Shown: positions 17,201 to 25,903, counted from the stretch's first letter. The stretch is DNA of 64,000 nt from an uncultured Bacteroidales bacterium (GCA_947302175.1 CAMYVB010000003.1:1-64000); one strand, 5' to 3'. Numbers and translations: made by a program. Notes: generated by a model not told the origin, from the sequence alone.

Positions 17201-18352
17201 ATCATCGCAAATAAGTGGCCTAGGCTTCCTTTCTCCTTCGGCATCGATCTTGACTGGGCTAACTGGTACCTGAGCGCCAACTTCCAGGGTATTATCCACC
17301 ACGACTTCATTGCGTACGGCGGTTTTATGCCGTTCAACCTATATGCCAACCCTTACGGACCGATGACTAAGTGGTCTCTTGACAAGTATGCAAAGATTGA
17401 CGAGGATGGGACTTTTCTAAATCCTGACACCGCGATTCTGCCTGTTCTCTCTCAGGGTAACAGACTCATGCGTGACAAGACTCAGACAAACTGGAATGTT
17501 AAGTACGCTGACATTCCCATTGACACTTATGTATACAACGCCGGCTACATCAACCTGCAGAATCTACAGTTTGGTTACAATCTGCCCCGCAAACTCATCA
17601 GCAAAATTGGAATGACCGCAGCGAAGATCTATTTCTCCGGCGAAAACCTGTGGAACTGGTCTCCTTTTTATAAGATCTTCGGTCGCGACTTTGACGTCAC
17701 AACCCTCACATACGCAGGTGATGATCCTACCGAAGCTCTTAACTGGTTCACCGGTTACGGATTCCAGTATCCTAAGCTACGCACCTTCTCATTGGGTCTG
17801 AACGTTACATTCGGCGGCAAAAGTAACAAATCCGTGAGTGCTGCCGCCAATACTGCAGCTCTGGCGGCCGCTATTTCCGCCGCTAATGCTGCCGCCGAAA
17901 CTGCCAAGGCTGCTGCCGAAAAGGCCCAGACAGAGGCCACAGCCCTCAAGGCTGAACTGGCTAATGCTCTCAAGGCCAAGGAAGATTGCGAGAATGCTCC
18001 GAAGCCGATGTCTGTCCGCCGCGCTGAAGCCCTCCATGTCGAGGATGTCTATTTCGAGCTCAACCAGAGCGTCATCCGCGACACCGAGAAGGCCAAGGTC
18101 GACAACCTTGTCAAGGTCCTTAACGACAATCCCGATGCCAACGTGGATATCTTCGGCTATGCCGACCAGGCCACCGGCACCGAGCTCCGCAACCTCGTCC
18201 TCACCAAAGAGCGCGCAGAAGCAGTTGCAGCAGCCCTCAAGGCAGCCGGCATCGCTCCCGAGCGCATCCGCACTGAATTCCACGGCACGGAGAAGGATTC
18301 TTCCTTCACTCCCGAGAACAACCGTCTCGCCGTCTGCATCGTGAACAACTAA
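14285..18352 (+). CDS. SusC/RagA TonB-dependent transporter fused to an OmpA-like C-terminal domain
   Basis: An outer-membrane nutrient importer of 1355 aa, far longer than the usual ~1000. In order there are a signal peptide (about 1-24), a carboxypeptidase-like beta domain (about 45-115, 'VKGVVYDDQGEPLPGAGVIVKG'), 'LDDVVVVGYG' at about 118-127, a TonB plug, and a 22-strand-type barrel ending near residue 1178 ('FSLGLNVTFGG'). After it come an Ala-rich coiled-coil linker (about 1180-1250) and an OmpA/MotB domain (about 1252-1355). The last contains 'VYFELNQSVIRD' and 'GIAPERIRTEFHGTEKD', typical of peptidoglycan binding. The frame is unbroken. SusD follows 13 bp later. The substrate is unknown, since no glycosidase is adjacent. 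Confidence 0.93.
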   Translation: MIKKLIHTGVALLLIGATLPAFARESTSSKDVSQTQPQAGQTITVKGVVYDDQGEPLPGAGVIVKGTTKGTVTDLDGSYELKVTPNQVLVISFVGFKDQEIPVNGRTRINATLASSATTLDDVVVVGYGAIKKANLTGAVDVVDSKAFENRVAANVDQMLLGNMPNVSIATIDGAPYRDVNNLSGYQIRGVWNTLASSSAAGDYFGSLVLIDGVEGDPASLNPNDIESVSVLKDAAASAIYGSRGAYGVMLITTKNAPKEEMVTVSYSGNYNFMTPTATPDLVTDGELYTRVRAEAYYGWYGKYAATANVWPAKTKLTDINAGYLNADKQAALVGGVYTTNKGVYEYYGNTDWWKAMFKDHTASQIHNVSVSGNNGKVSYLLSGRMYDYDGIYVGKSDPYKKYNLRSKVDIKITDWLSIGENIEYAKDNVDYGISSTGDGMNAPQARAKTYGAPTWPIYNPDGTFTKAGGYILSGLIGDAYDPISYKRKGKTKDVDAFRTSTSLTAAFFNNALRLHADYTYRTKNIVFETKDTGVWYSDGIDPATGQAQMTFSQEDTGKPEKNDIYRQSIRRNTTSQDWSVVNAYAEYENTFDRHWLKGMVGYNYEKRNRMDEEIKMYGLDYWDADAANPWAYALGTKERDGSAVTGYAQYWDGSKAKHWRNAGVFFRANYAFDDRYLLEFNGRYDGSSVYVNQYQWGFFPSASAAWRVSQEHWWKVNPKWISALKFRVSYGVLGDCMSAGAYNTEDTFDIDVASNRVINGSSTYRVYEVPDVTNFQYTWSKLKTFNVGADASFFNNRLDITYDYFIRRNTDMLTEGTEHASVYGQYGDNSNLGNNASMSTYGWELSVQFNQPFMLASRPGHFGIHASISDNYTIVDEYNGNESGSIRAFKYHAGQHLGDVYGLRSNGLFKTQDDIDNAFGPGKPYVIADEDLRYHSKQTDIRVGDIWIKDLNGDGKIDLGNMQLDDMGDLEIIANKWPRLPFSFGIDLDWANWYLSANFQGIIHHDFIAYGGFMPFNLYANPYGPMTKWSLDKYAKIDEDGTFLNPDTAILPVLSQGNRLMRDKTQTNWNVKYADIPIDTYVYNAGYINLQNLQFGYNLPRKLISKIGMTAAKIYFSGENLWNWSPFYKIFGRDFDVTTLTYAGDDPTEALNWFTGYGFQYPKLRTFSLGLNVTFGGKSNKSVSAAANTAALAAAISAANAAAETAKAAAEKAQTEATALKAELANALKAKEDCENAPKPMSVRRAEALHVEDVYFELNQSVIRDTEKAKVDNLVKVLNDNPDANVDIFGYADQATGTELRNLVLTKERAEAVAAALKAAGIAPERIRTEFHGTEKDSSFTPENNRLAVCIVNN

Positions 18353-18365
18353 TTATGATACGATT

Positions 18366-20171
18366 ATGAAAAGGATATTCATACTCTTAACCATCACACT
18401 CTCCGTTGCGACCATAGCGGTCTCTTGTGATTTGTCGGAGTACAACCCCAACGAACCTGGATACGAGAAAGTGTTCAGTAGTGCGACTAACGTCCAGTAC
18501 GTAATCAATGGCTTCTACGGCGGCTTTGGCTCCGTGACGAACGCTTACAGTAAGGATGTTCCGACCGATTATTTCCCTGACCAAAGCCTCCCTGCAAGAT
18601 TCCAGAAGGGATATTCTGCGACTTCTACTGATACATGGGGCGAATGGGATGACATATATCACTATAATTATGTGCTGACTCAGTTGAACAGTTCTGCTGC
18701 AGCCTCGTTGTCTGAGGCAGAAAAAGAGAATTTCATCGCCGAAGTTCGCCTTTTCCGAGGCATGAAATACTACCAAATGGTCCGGCAGTACGGAGATTTG
18801 CCATGGTTCGATCATGTGATTAGTCCTGCCGACTCCGATGATGAGCATAAAGACCGCGAGAGCCGCGACGTTATCATGAAGCACGTTCTTGAGGATTTTG
18901 ACTATGCCATCGACCACATAACCGCGACCAGTCCAGACGCCACCTGTGTCAGCAAAGAGGTTGCTCTATTTCTCAAGATGCGGGCTTGTCTGTACGAAGC
19001 CTCGTTCCGCAAGTACAACAATGTAACCGCTTCTGTAAAAGGTGAACCTTTCTCTAACTACACAGTAGATCAACTGTATGTACTTGCTGCCGATGCTGCA
19101 AGACAAATAATTGACGAAGGCAAGTATGGACTAATTTCTGACTGGCGCAGTCTCTTCTTAAGCGAAGCGCTCCAAACCACAGAGGTTATTCTTGGTGCTC
19201 AAACTGCTGCCAACATCCAGGGCAGCCAGAACAATTTCTTCGTTTATACTAAGCAGACTGCTCCTAAGAGTCTGACTCGCACCTTCGTCAATACTTTCCT
19301 CATGAAGGATGGTACGCCTTACACCGACAAGGTTGGTTATATTACCGATAGTTGGAAGGACGAATTTACCAATCGTGATCCTCGTCTCGCCCTTACGGTG
19401 AGATATCCCGGCTACAAGTTCGCTGGTGAAACGGCGGTGCCTGACTTTGGCGCTTCTTTTTTGGGCTATCAGATCCGAAAGTTTTGCTATGACAAGTACG
19501 CAGAGACCAGCGGGGCAGACCCGGATGAAAATCCTAAGCACAACTCCAATAGCACCCCCATTTATCGCTATGCAGAAGTGCTCCTTTCATATGCTGAAGC
19601 TAAAGCAGAGCTGGGGCAGATGGATAACTCGATATGGGAACAGACCGTCGGTGCGATTCGCAAGCGTGCGGGTATCACCGGCAGTAGTCTGACCACTGTC
19701 CCTACTATTGTTGACAATTACCTCAAGGCCAACTACTATCCTGACGTTACAAATGCCGCAATTATGGAGATACGTCGTGAGAGGGCAATTGAGCTCTGCA
19801 TGGAGGGTGTCCGCGACTTTGATCTGCTCCGCTGGGGTTGTGGAAGTCTTCTTTCCACTGCTCCTTGGGACGGTATTAACATCGATGCGGTGGACACTGC
19901 CCTCGATTTAGATGGCAACGGTATTGATGATGTCTGTTTCTACACTGACGCATCTAAAAAGGTGGCAGGCGTAGTGAACATCGCTGTCGATGGTTCAACA
20001 GGTCTGACGGTTGTCAGCAATGGTTCAAAAAAGCAGCTCAGATACGATATTGATACCGAACTACGTTACTGGGATCCGGACGGTCATTTAATCCTGGATG
20101 CCATTCCGTCGCAGGAGATAGCCGCATATCGCAAGCTGGGTTACACACTCACTCAGAACCCTGGGTATTGA
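18366..20171 (+). CDS. SusD/RagB-family surface lipoprotein
   Basis: The glycan- or nutrient-binding lid of the SusC transporter. The signal peptide ends in the lipobox VAVSC (Cys21), so it is anchored in the outer membrane. The 601-aa body shows SusD hallmarks: 'EVRLFRGMKYYQMVRQYGDLPWFD' in the TPR-like half and 'YRYAEVLLSYAEAKAELGQ' with 'IMEIRRERAIELCMEGVRDFDLLRWG' in the C-terminal half. It follows SusC by 13 bp and ends at a strong terminator, so the operon is just these two genes. Confidence 0.95.
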   Translation: MKRIFILLTITLSVATIAVSCDLSEYNPNEPGYEKVFSSATNVQYVINGFYGGFGSVTNAYSKDVPTDYFPDQSLPARFQKGYSATSTDTWGEWDDIYHYNYVLTQLNSSAAASLSEAEKENFIAEVRLFRGMKYYQMVRQYGDLPWFDHVISPADSDDEHKDRESRDVIMKHVLEDFDYAIDHITATSPDATCVSKEVALFLKMRACLYEASFRKYNNVTASVKGEPFSNYTVDQLYVLAADAARQIIDEGKYGLISDWRSLFLSEALQTTEVILGAQTAANIQGSQNNFFVYTKQTAPKSLTRTFVNTFLMKDGTPYTDKVGYITDSWKDEFTNRDPRLALTVRYPGYKFAGETAVPDFGASFLGYQIRKFCYDKYAETSGADPDENPKHNSNSTPIYRYAEVLLSYAEAKAELGQMDNSIWEQTVGAIRKRAGITGSSLTTVPTIVDNYLKANYYPDVTNAAIMEIRRERAIELCMEGVRDFDLLRWGCGSLLSTAPWDGINIDAVDTALDLDGNGIDDVCFYTDASKKVAGVVNIAVDGSTGLTVVSNGSKKQLRYDIDTELRYWDPDGHLILDAIPSQEIAAYRKLGYTLTQNPGY

Positions 20172-20192
20172 TTTCGACTTTTCTATATTTTA

Positions 20193-20222
20193 GAAGGCGG
20201 CCACATGGTCGCCTTCTTTTTT
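20193..20222 (+). terminator. Rho-independent terminator after SusD
   Basis: GAAGGCG-gcc and ggt-CGCCTTC form a long stem (20193-20216) with an ACAT loop, followed directly by six T. It lies 21 bp after the SusD stop. Confidence 0.9.
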
Positions 20223-20230
20223 GAGACAAA

Positions 20231-21169
20231 TCACGGGACGAACTTGCGGATTTCGGGTTCGGGGAGGCGGACGAGAGCGGATATTTGCCTGAAGGACAGG
20301 CGGTATTGCCGCCTAAGAAGTTGTGCGAGTGTTATCCTGCGTTTAGGCTCAAGGCGGCGGACGTCCCGGAATCCGAACAAGTTTTCGCATTCGTTCGAAC
20401 ATATGAGTCTTGCTTCCGAATCTTCCATGGAAATACCGGAATAATGGGCAAGTTGCCCGCGGATCTCTTCCTCGCGCTGCCTGTTTCCGGAAAGGAATAC
20501 ACGAAAGCTGTTGGCGGACTCGAAAATACCTTCATATCGCGCGACATCTACATAATTAGAGGGCAAAACTATCCCGTTGCAGATGGTCCAATCAAAGGGA
20601 ATGGTAAGACTCTTTGAATGAATTATCCTTATTTTCATGCGATTGGCCAAACTGCCAAAGCTGATAGGAGAGGATACCCCGCCTTTTTCATCGAAGTACC
20701 AAACAGGGAGATTAACCCCAGACCTGAAATACAGTGAACCGCTTCCCCATAAATAATCTTGGGGCATAATCCGTTTCCCGTCTTTCGTTGGCTGGAATAC
20801 CACATAGGCGGCGACGTTGCGAAGATATCGGATGTCATCTCCCACAGGATATAGGACCCCGTCAAAAACCATATCCCAAGGGCCTTCCCGTGTCCGGCAT
20901 GCATGTCGCACATAGGTGGATTCGAATAGTACTTTGAATCGGGAGCATTCTTCAACCGTTCCGTAGAGCAAGAAATGAGGATGCGTATCCTCAAGGCTGA
21001 ATGCAACGATGACTGCATCGGTGTTTGCCGCGCATAGGGCAACGATGTTCATTACCGAGACGAAATCCTCTCTATCCAGGATGAATTCCCTGCTCTTGCT
21101 CCCGTCAGAACAATAGTGAAAGTATTGCTTGTAGTCCATTTGTTCCAATCGCCTCATGTCCCGCGCCAC
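20231..21169 (-). CDS. Y1 (HUH) transposase, RAYT-like, with C-terminal helix-turn-helix
   Basis: A 312-aa protein resembling the REP-associated tyrosine transposases (IS200-like). The N-terminal strand with 'REDFVSVMNIVALCAANTDA' leads to the metal-binding H-x-H motif 'EDTHPHFLLYG'. Next come 'FKVLFESTYVRHACR' and the family block 'DIRYLRNVAAYVVFQP', then 'DYLWGSGSLYF', matching RAYT 'YI..NPvrAglv..p.dy.WSS'. The last 40 residues ('ITLAQLLRRQYRLSFRQISALVRLPEPEIRKF') form a DnaA-like helix-turn-helix. It may start at the ATG at 21139 instead. It lacks flanking IS ends, but a 147-bp inverted-end element lies 190 bp upstream. No promoter was found. Confidence 0.75.
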   Translation of the reverse strand: MARDMRRLEQMDYKQYFHYCSDGSKSREFILDREDFVSVMNIVALCAANTDAVIVAFSLEDTHPHFLLYGTVEECSRFKVLFESTYVRHACRTREGPWDMVFDGVLYPVGDDIRYLRNVAAYVVFQPTKDGKRIMPQDYLWGSGSLYFRSGVNLPVWYFDEKGGVSSPISFGSLANRMKIRIIHSKSLTIPFDWTICNGIVLPSNYVDVARYEGIFESANSFRVFLSGNRQREEEIRGQLAHYSGISMEDSEARLICSNECENLFGFRDVRRLEPKRRITLAQLLRRQYRLSFRQISALVRLPEPEIRKFVP

Positions 21170-21280
21170 CGACCGCCGATGAGCTTCGACAAAGCTTACG
21201 CCGGCAATGTATGAAACATTTCATGACGCTCCAAGCCCCAGCATAAACTTATTTGAGTATAAACGATTAAGTTGCGCTGC

Positions 21281-21335
21281 GGCAGGCAACTTTCCTTCGC
21301 TCCCAACAGAACGGTCGCTCAGGAAACTGCCTGCC
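21281..21335. repeat. Imperfect hairpin upstream of the RAYT-like gene
   Basis: GGCAGGCA-ac-TTTCC (21281-21295) can pair with GGAAA-c-TGCCTGCC (21322-21335). It lies between the transposase start and repeat copy B and has no counterpart beside copy A. The 21170-21572 gap otherwise holds only copy B and a terminator. Confidence 0.5.
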
Positions 21336-21358
21336 TCCGCTGCCAGAGTCTGCATTCC

Positions 21359-21505
21359 CCGCCACCAAGGCAGGCGCGCTGACCCCGTCATAGAAGCTCT
21401 TCGGTGGCACCCTCGCCGCGCCTAAGGGCCGAAATCAGCCCTCAAGCGCGCCCAGCATGCCCCTCAGTGCCGTCTATGGCATACCCTGCGCGCCTGGTTT
21501 GGCGG
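21359..21505. repeat. 147-bp inverted-end repeat element, copy B
   Basis: The second copy of the element at 13140-13286, with the same length and no gaps. The termini CCGCCACCAAGGCAGGCGCG and CGCGCCTGGTTTGGCGG are inverted repeats. An inner hairpin ATGCC...GGCAT is kept in both copies while its loop has diverged. It lies next to the RAYT-like transposase, as expected for a REP/REPIN-type element. Confidence 0.85.
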
Positions 21506-21509
21506 AGAA

Positions 21510-21553
21510 GAAAAAACAATCCCTCCGTGCACCAAACCGGGCGGCGGAGGGAT
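21510..21553 (-). terminator. Rho-independent terminator of the engB-prs-orf-der operon
   Basis: ATCCCTCCG and CGGAGGGAT (9-bp stem, 21519-21527 with 21545-21553) are followed on the minus strand by TGTTTTTTC. It lies 20 bp after the der stop. Confidence 0.85.
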
Positions 21554-21572
21554 ATGTGTGGTTATGAAGTAG

Positions 21573-22883
21573 TTATTTCTTGCGGATGAAGATCTGGACG
21601 GGGCAGCCGGTGAAGTCGAACTGCTCGCGCAGGCGGTTCTCAAGGAAGCGCTTGTAGGGGTCCTTCACGTACTGGGGGAGGTTGCAGAAGAATGCAAACG
21701 ACGGGAAGCGCGTGGGGAGCTGGGTGATGTACTTGATCCTTACGTATTTACCCTTCCATGCGGGCGGGGGAGTCTCCTCGATGATGGGAAGCAGGGCTTC
21801 GTTGAGGCGGGCCGTGGGGATTTTCCTCGAATAGTTCTCCGAGACGCGGGCTATGGCGTCGAGCACGTCGAGCACCCTTTGCTTTTTGGTCACGGAGGTG
21901 AATATGACGGGCACGTCATCGAAGGGGGCGAGGCGGCTCTTAAGGGCCTCCGTGTATTCCTTCATAGTGTTGCTGTCTTTCTCGAAGAGGTCCCATTTGT
22001 TGACGACCACGACGCAGCCCTTGCGGTTGCGCTGGATGAGGTTGAAGACGTTCATGTCCTGAGACTCCATGCCCTGGGTGGCGTCAATCATAAGGACGCA
22101 GACGTCGGCGTTCTCTATGGCGCGGATGGAGCGCAGGACCGAGTAGAATTCGAGGTCTTCGCTGACCTTGGACTTGCGGCGCATGCCGGCGGTGTCCACG
22201 AGCATGAATTCGTGACCGAACTTGTTGAAATAGGTGGAGATGGAGTCGCGGGTCGTGCCTGCGACGGGGGTCACTATGTTGCGTTCCTCTCCAAGGAGGG
22301 CGTTGGTGAGCGAAGATTTGCCGACGTTGGGCTTACCCACTATGGCGATGTGCGGGAGGTCGGGCCTGTCTTGAGGGTCGGGGCCGGCGTCTTCGGGGAG
22401 GACGCGGCAGATTTCGTCGAGAAGCTCGCCCGTGCCGCTGCCGTTGGCCGCGCTGATGCTGAAGAGCTCGCCGAGGCCGAGGCCGTAGAACTGGTAGGTG
22501 TCGAATATCTTGGCGCCGGTGTCCACCTTGTTGACGCAGAGGACGACGGGCTTTTTGGAGCGGCGCAGGATGTCGGCTATGTCGGAGTCGTAGTCGGTGA
22601 TGCCGGTGGCTGCTTCGACCATGAAGAGTATGACGTCGGATTCGTCGATGGCAATCTGGACCTGCCTGCGGATGGCGGCCTCGAAGACGTCGTCGGAATT
22701 GGTGGTGTATCCGCCCGTGTCGACTACGGAGAATTCGCGGCCGCACCACTCGCAGCGGCCGTAATGGCGGTCGCGGGTGACGCCGGCGATGTCGTCGACT
22801 ATGGCCTTGCGCATGCCGACAAGGCGGTTGAAAAGTGTTGATTTGCCCACGTTGGGGCGGCCTACGATGGATACCAGGGCCAT
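21573..22883 (-). CDS. der: Ribosome biogenesis GTPase Der (EngA)
   Basis: A double-GTPase needed for 50S assembly. The 436-aa protein has two complete G domains. The first has '[16 protein letters not shown]', 'DTGGYT' and 'NKVD'; the second has '[18 protein letters not shown]', '[11 protein letters not shown]' and 'NKWDLFEKD'. A C-terminal KH-like domain follows. It is the last gene of the minus-strand operon and ends 20 bp before the terminator. Confidence 0.97.
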   Translation of the reverse strand: MALVSIVGRPNVGKSTLFNRLVGMRKAIVDDIAGVTRDRHYGRCEWCGREFSVVDTGGYTTNSDDVFEAAIRRQVQIAIDESDVILFMVEAATGITDYDSDIADILRRSKKPVVLCVNKVDTGAKIFDTYQFYGLGLGELFSISAANGSGTGELLDEICRVLPEDAGPDPQDRPDLPHIAIVGKPNVGKSSLTNALLGEERNIVTPVAGTTRDSISTYFNKFGHEFMLVDTAGMRRKSKVSEDLEFYSVLRSIRAIENADVCVLMIDATQGMESQDMNVFNLIQRNRKGCVVVVNKWDLFEKDSNTMKEYTEALKSRLAPFDDVPVIFTSVTKKQRVLDVLDAIARVSENYSRKIPTARLNEALLPIIEETPPPAWKGKYVRIKYITQLPTRFPSFAFFCNLPQYVKDPYKRFLENRLREQFDFTGCPVQIFIRKK

Positions 22884-22889
22884 GACTGA

Positions 22890-23141
22890 TCAGTGTTTGT
22901 TGTACAGGGCGCACCCTTCGCAATCACTGCCGGGAGTGCCTGTGCAGCTCGGAGCCTTGCCGCTTGTCAGCGGAATAGATGCCTGCTCCTCCTTCATGCA
23001 GCGTATGCCGAGGCGGCGCATCTCCTTATTGGAGCCGACCTCGTACTCGGGGAACTTGCCGTTTTTGCGGAATATGATGTTGAAACACATTCCGAAGACG
23101 GCGATGCCGATGATTGCAAGGGTGAAGAGGAAAAGCTTCAT
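22890..23141 (-). CDS. Small membrane protein with C-terminal Cys cluster
   Basis: An 83-aa protein. Residues 1-23 form one hydrophobic segment, followed by 'KNGKFPEYEVGSNKEMRRLGIRCMKEE' and a tail with four Cys in the last 20 residues (C-TGTPGSD-C-EG-C). Similar short proteins with a membrane anchor, 'GKFPEYHVG'-like motif and terminal cysteines occur widely in Bacteroidota; their function is unknown. It is placed between prs and der with gaps of 3 and 6 bp. Confidence 0.8.
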   Translation of the reverse strand: MKLFLFTLAIIGIAVFGMCFNIIFRKNGKFPEYEVGSNKEMRRLGIRCMKEEQASIPLTSGKAPSCTGTPGSDCEGCALYNKH

Positions 23142-23144
23142 CTA

Positions 23145-24122
23145 TCAGTGAACAAACTCCGAACTGATTGGTTCGTAATAATATATCTTGCGTATAATGC
23201 GGGCAAAGACACCGGTCATGGAGATGACTTTGATCTTGCTCGTGTCTTTCGAAGGGTCGGTGGTGAGGGGGATGGTGTCGGTGATGAGGACCTGCTTGAG
23301 AGGGGAATTGTTGATGTTCTCGAAGGCGGCGCCGGAGAGTATGCCGTGCGTGGCGCAGGCGCTCACGCTGGCGGCTCCCTTTTCCATCAGGACTTCGGCG
23401 GCTTTGGCAAGTGTGCCGGCGGTGTCTATCATGTCATCCACGATGATGATGTTCTTGCCCTCGATTTCGCCAATGGCGGTAATCGAAGAGACGCGGTTGG
23501 CCTTTTCGCGGGTCTTGTGGCAAATGACGACGGGGCAGCCGAGGGCCTTGGCGTAGGAATTGGCTCTCTTTGCGCCGCCCATGTCGGGAGCCGCAATCGC
23601 CAGATTCTCAATGTTCAAGGATTTGATATAGGGGATGAAGACCTTGCTTGAATACAGATGGTCTACGGGGAAATCGAAGAAGCCCTGGATCTGGTCGGCG
23701 TGGAGGTCGCAGGTCATGACGCGGTCGGCGCCGGCGGACTTGAGGAGGTTGGCTACGAGCTTGGCGCCAATCGAGACCCTGGGACGGTCCTTGCGGTCCT
23801 GACGTGCCCAGCCAAAGTAGGGGATGACGGCGATCACCTTGTCGGCAGACGCCCTCTTGGCGGCATCGATGGCAAGGAGGAGCTCCATCAGGTTGTCCGA
23901 CGGGGGGAAGGTGCTCTGGATGATGAAAACCGTGGCGCCGCGGACGCTCTCGGCATAGGCGGGCTGAAACTCTCCGTCGCTGAATGGAGTGACGACAAGG
24001 TCGCCGAGACGGTAGTGGTCCTCTTCTTCAGTGCGGGAGGCTTCCAGCTCTGCGACTACTTTTTTGGCGAATTCTTCCGACGCCCTGCAGGCGAACAGTG
24101 CGATGCGATGCTCTTTTATCAT
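23145..24122 (-). CDS. prs: Ribose-phosphate pyrophosphokinase (PRPP synthetase)
   Basis: This enzyme makes PRPP from ribose 5-phosphate and ATP for purine, pyrimidine, His, Trp and NAD synthesis. The 325-aa protein has 'YFGWARQDRKDRPRVSIGAKLVANLL', the metal/ATP motif 'DLHADQIQGFFDFPVDHLYSS' and the PRPP loop 'IIIVDDMIDTAGTLAKAA'. It overlaps the engB stop by 4 nt. Confidence 0.97.
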   Translation of the reverse strand: MIKEHRIALFACRASEEFAKKVVAELEASRTEEEDHYRLGDLVVTPFSDGEFQPAYAESVRGATVFIIQSTFPPSDNLMELLLAIDAAKRASADKVIAVIPYFGWARQDRKDRPRVSIGAKLVANLLKSAGADRVMTCDLHADQIQGFFDFPVDHLYSSKVFIPYIKSLNIENLAIAAPDMGGAKRANSYAKALGCPVVICHKTREKANRVSSITAIGEIEGKNIIIVDDMIDTAGTLAKAAEVLMEKGAASVSACATHGILSGAAFENINNSPLKQVLITDTIPLTTDPSKDTSKIKVISMTGVFARIIRKIYYYEPISSEFVH

Positions 24123-24715
24123 TTTGATGTCAAAATTGAGTCTATGTATGAAAGGATTTCTTCCCTTCCGCGGCCATCCTCAGACGAGCTTACGAATATC
24201 GGAGGGAGGCTCTCCCAGTGCTCCAAAATCTGCTCCTTACACTTCTCCATGCGCTCGGCGAGCACCACGGGGCCGGACTTGTCGGCTTTGGTGAAAATGA
24301 TGGCGAAGGGGATGCCTGCCTCGCCGAGTCTGAGAAGGAAATCCATATCGATGGAACCTATCTCACGCCGCGAGTCGATCAGAACGAAAAGGACCTGCAT
24401 CTCCATGGAGTTGGAAATGTAGTCGCCAATCATGCGCCACAGGTCGTCGCGGCCTTTCTGCGAAATCTTGGCATATCCGTAGCCCGGGAGGTCTACCAGG
24501 TACCACGAATCATTGATAATGAAGTGGTTGACAAGGCGCGTCTTGCCGGGGGTAGAGGAGGTTTTTGCGAGGGCGCCGGAAGCGCAGAGCAAATTGATAA
24601 GGGAGGATTTTCCCACGTTGGAGCGGCCTATGAATGCGAATTCGGGGAGTCTCGGAACGGGTCTTGAGGCCGTCCCTGTGCTGCTGCCTGCAAATCGAGC
24701 CGATAAAATCTTCAT
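24119..24715 (-). CDS. engB: Ribosome biogenesis GTPase EngB (YihA/YsxC)
   Basis: A small GTPase for 50S maturation. The 198-aa protein has 'FIGRSNVGKSSLINLL', 'TPGKTRLVNHFII', 'LVDLPGYGYAK' and 'FTKADK'. It is the first gene of the operon engB-prs-orf-der and has a TATCTTTG box 21 bp upstream. Confidence 0.96.
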   Translation of the reverse strand: MKILSARFAGSSTGTASRPVPRLPEFAFIGRSNVGKSSLINLLCASGALAKTSSTPGKTRLVNHFIINDSWYLVDLPGYGYAKISQKGRDDLWRMIGDYISNSMEMQVLFVLIDSRREIGSIDMDFLLRLGEAGIPFAIIFTKADKSGPVVLAERMEKCKEQILEHWESLPPIFVSSSEDGRGREEILSYIDSILTSK

Positions 24716-24735
24716 ATCCCTCCTTTTGAGTGGTG

Positions 24736-24772
24736 CAAAGATAGAAAAAAAGCGTGGATTTTACTAAATTTG
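24736..24772. promoter_or_regulatory. Divergent -7 boxes for the engB and xseA-glycogen operons
   Basis: TATCTTTG on the minus strand (24743-24736) faces engB. TAAATTTG on the plus strand (24765-24772) faces xseA. The plus box overlaps the potential TTG start at 24770, which rules out that start. Confidence 0.65.
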
Positions 24773-24793
24773 CACCGTTATATAAGGAAAGAA

Positions 24794-25903
24794 ATGCAAA
24801 GGGACGTAATTGACTTATATTCCCTGCAATCCATGATCAGGGCATCCCTGGAGGATGTTTTTCCTGACAGAATCTGGGTAAAGGCCGAGATAAGCTCCGT
24901 GAGCGTCAAGGCCAACGGTCACTGCTACCTCGATCTCGTGGAGAGCCGGGAAGGATCGGTCGCCGCAAAAGCGAAGGCCGTCATATGGCGCAGCCGCTAT
25001 CTCCTCCTGGGCAAGGCCTTCGAGGAAATGACCGGCAGCCCCCTGACTGCCGGCATGACCATCCTCGCCCGCGTCCAGGTGAGCTACAGCGAAATCTACG
25101 GCCTCACCCTTTCCATCGACGACCTCGACGCCGTGGCCACTCTCGGCGAGCAGGAAAAGATTCGCCGCGAGACCATAGCCAAGCTCGAAAAGGAGGGCCT
25201 GCTCGACGCCCAGCAGCAGCTCGAGTTCCCTTTGCTGCCCTACCGCCTGGCGGTAATTTCCGCCCCCGGCGCCGCAGGATGGGGCGATTTCCGCCGCCAT
25301 CTTGAGGAGAATCCCTATGGTTTTAAGTATAAGGTGGAGCTCTTTGAAGCGGTGATGCAGGGCCCCTCGGCGCCCGAGTCCATTTCTGACGCCCTCGCGG
25401 CTGTAAGCGCGTCAAAGGAGCCTTGGGACGCAGCGCTCATCCTAAGGGGCGGCGGCTCCGCCTTCGACCTTTCGTGCTTCGACGATTACGGCCTCTGCTT
25501 CAACATAGCCACCTGCCCCATCCCCGTCCTCACCGCCATAGGTCACGACCGGGACACGCACGTCGCCGACATGGTCGCCTTCAGCGCGGTCAAGACTCCC
25601 ACCGCCCTCGCCGACGTGTTCATAGATGCTTTTGCGGCCGAGGACGAGCGCATCAGCAGCTTCACCACCCGCCTGCGCCTGGCTTTCAACGGCAAGATTT
25701 CAGCGATGGAGTCCAAGGCAGAGCTGCTCCTTTCCCGCATCAAGGCCGCCGACCCGAGGAGCGTCCTGTCGCGCGGCTACACCCTGGTCACCGATTCGCG
25801 CGGCGTAATCATAAAGAGCGCCTCACTCGCCGAGGAGGGAGCGCGCATAGGTGTACTGTTCCGAGACGGCAAACTAAACTGCACAGTAGATGGAAAAGTT
25901 TGA
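24794..25903 (+). CDS. xseA: Exodeoxyribonuclease VII large subunit
   Basis: The catalytic subunit of the single-strand-specific ExoVII. An N-terminal OB-fold (VKAEISSVSVKANGHCYLDLVE) precedes the Exonuc_VII_L domain with 'LAVISAPGAAGWGDFRRHL', 'LILRGGGSAFDLSCFDDYGLC' and 'PVLTAIGHDRDTHVADMVAF'. At about 369 aa it is shorter than the E. coli protein because the coiled-coil region is reduced. The ATG at 24794 follows a purine-rich AAGGAAAG and lies 21 bp after a -7 box. It overlaps xseB. Confidence 0.95.
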   Translation: MQRDVIDLYSLQSMIRASLEDVFPDRIWVKAEISSVSVKANGHCYLDLVESREGSVAAKAKAVIWRSRYLLLGKAFEEMTGSPLTAGMTILARVQVSYSEIYGLTLSIDDLDAVATLGEQEKIRRETIAKLEKEGLLDAQQQLEFPLLPYRLAVISAPGAAGWGDFRRHLEENPYGFKYKVELFEAVMQGPSAPESISDALAAVSASKEPWDAALILRGGGSAFDLSCFDDYGLCFNIATCPIPVLTAIGHDRDTHVADMVAFSAVKTPTALADVFIDAFAAEDERISSFTTRLRLAFNGKISAMESKAELLLSRIKAADPRSVLSRGYTLVTDSRGVIIKSASLAEEGARIGVLFRDGKLNCTVDGKV

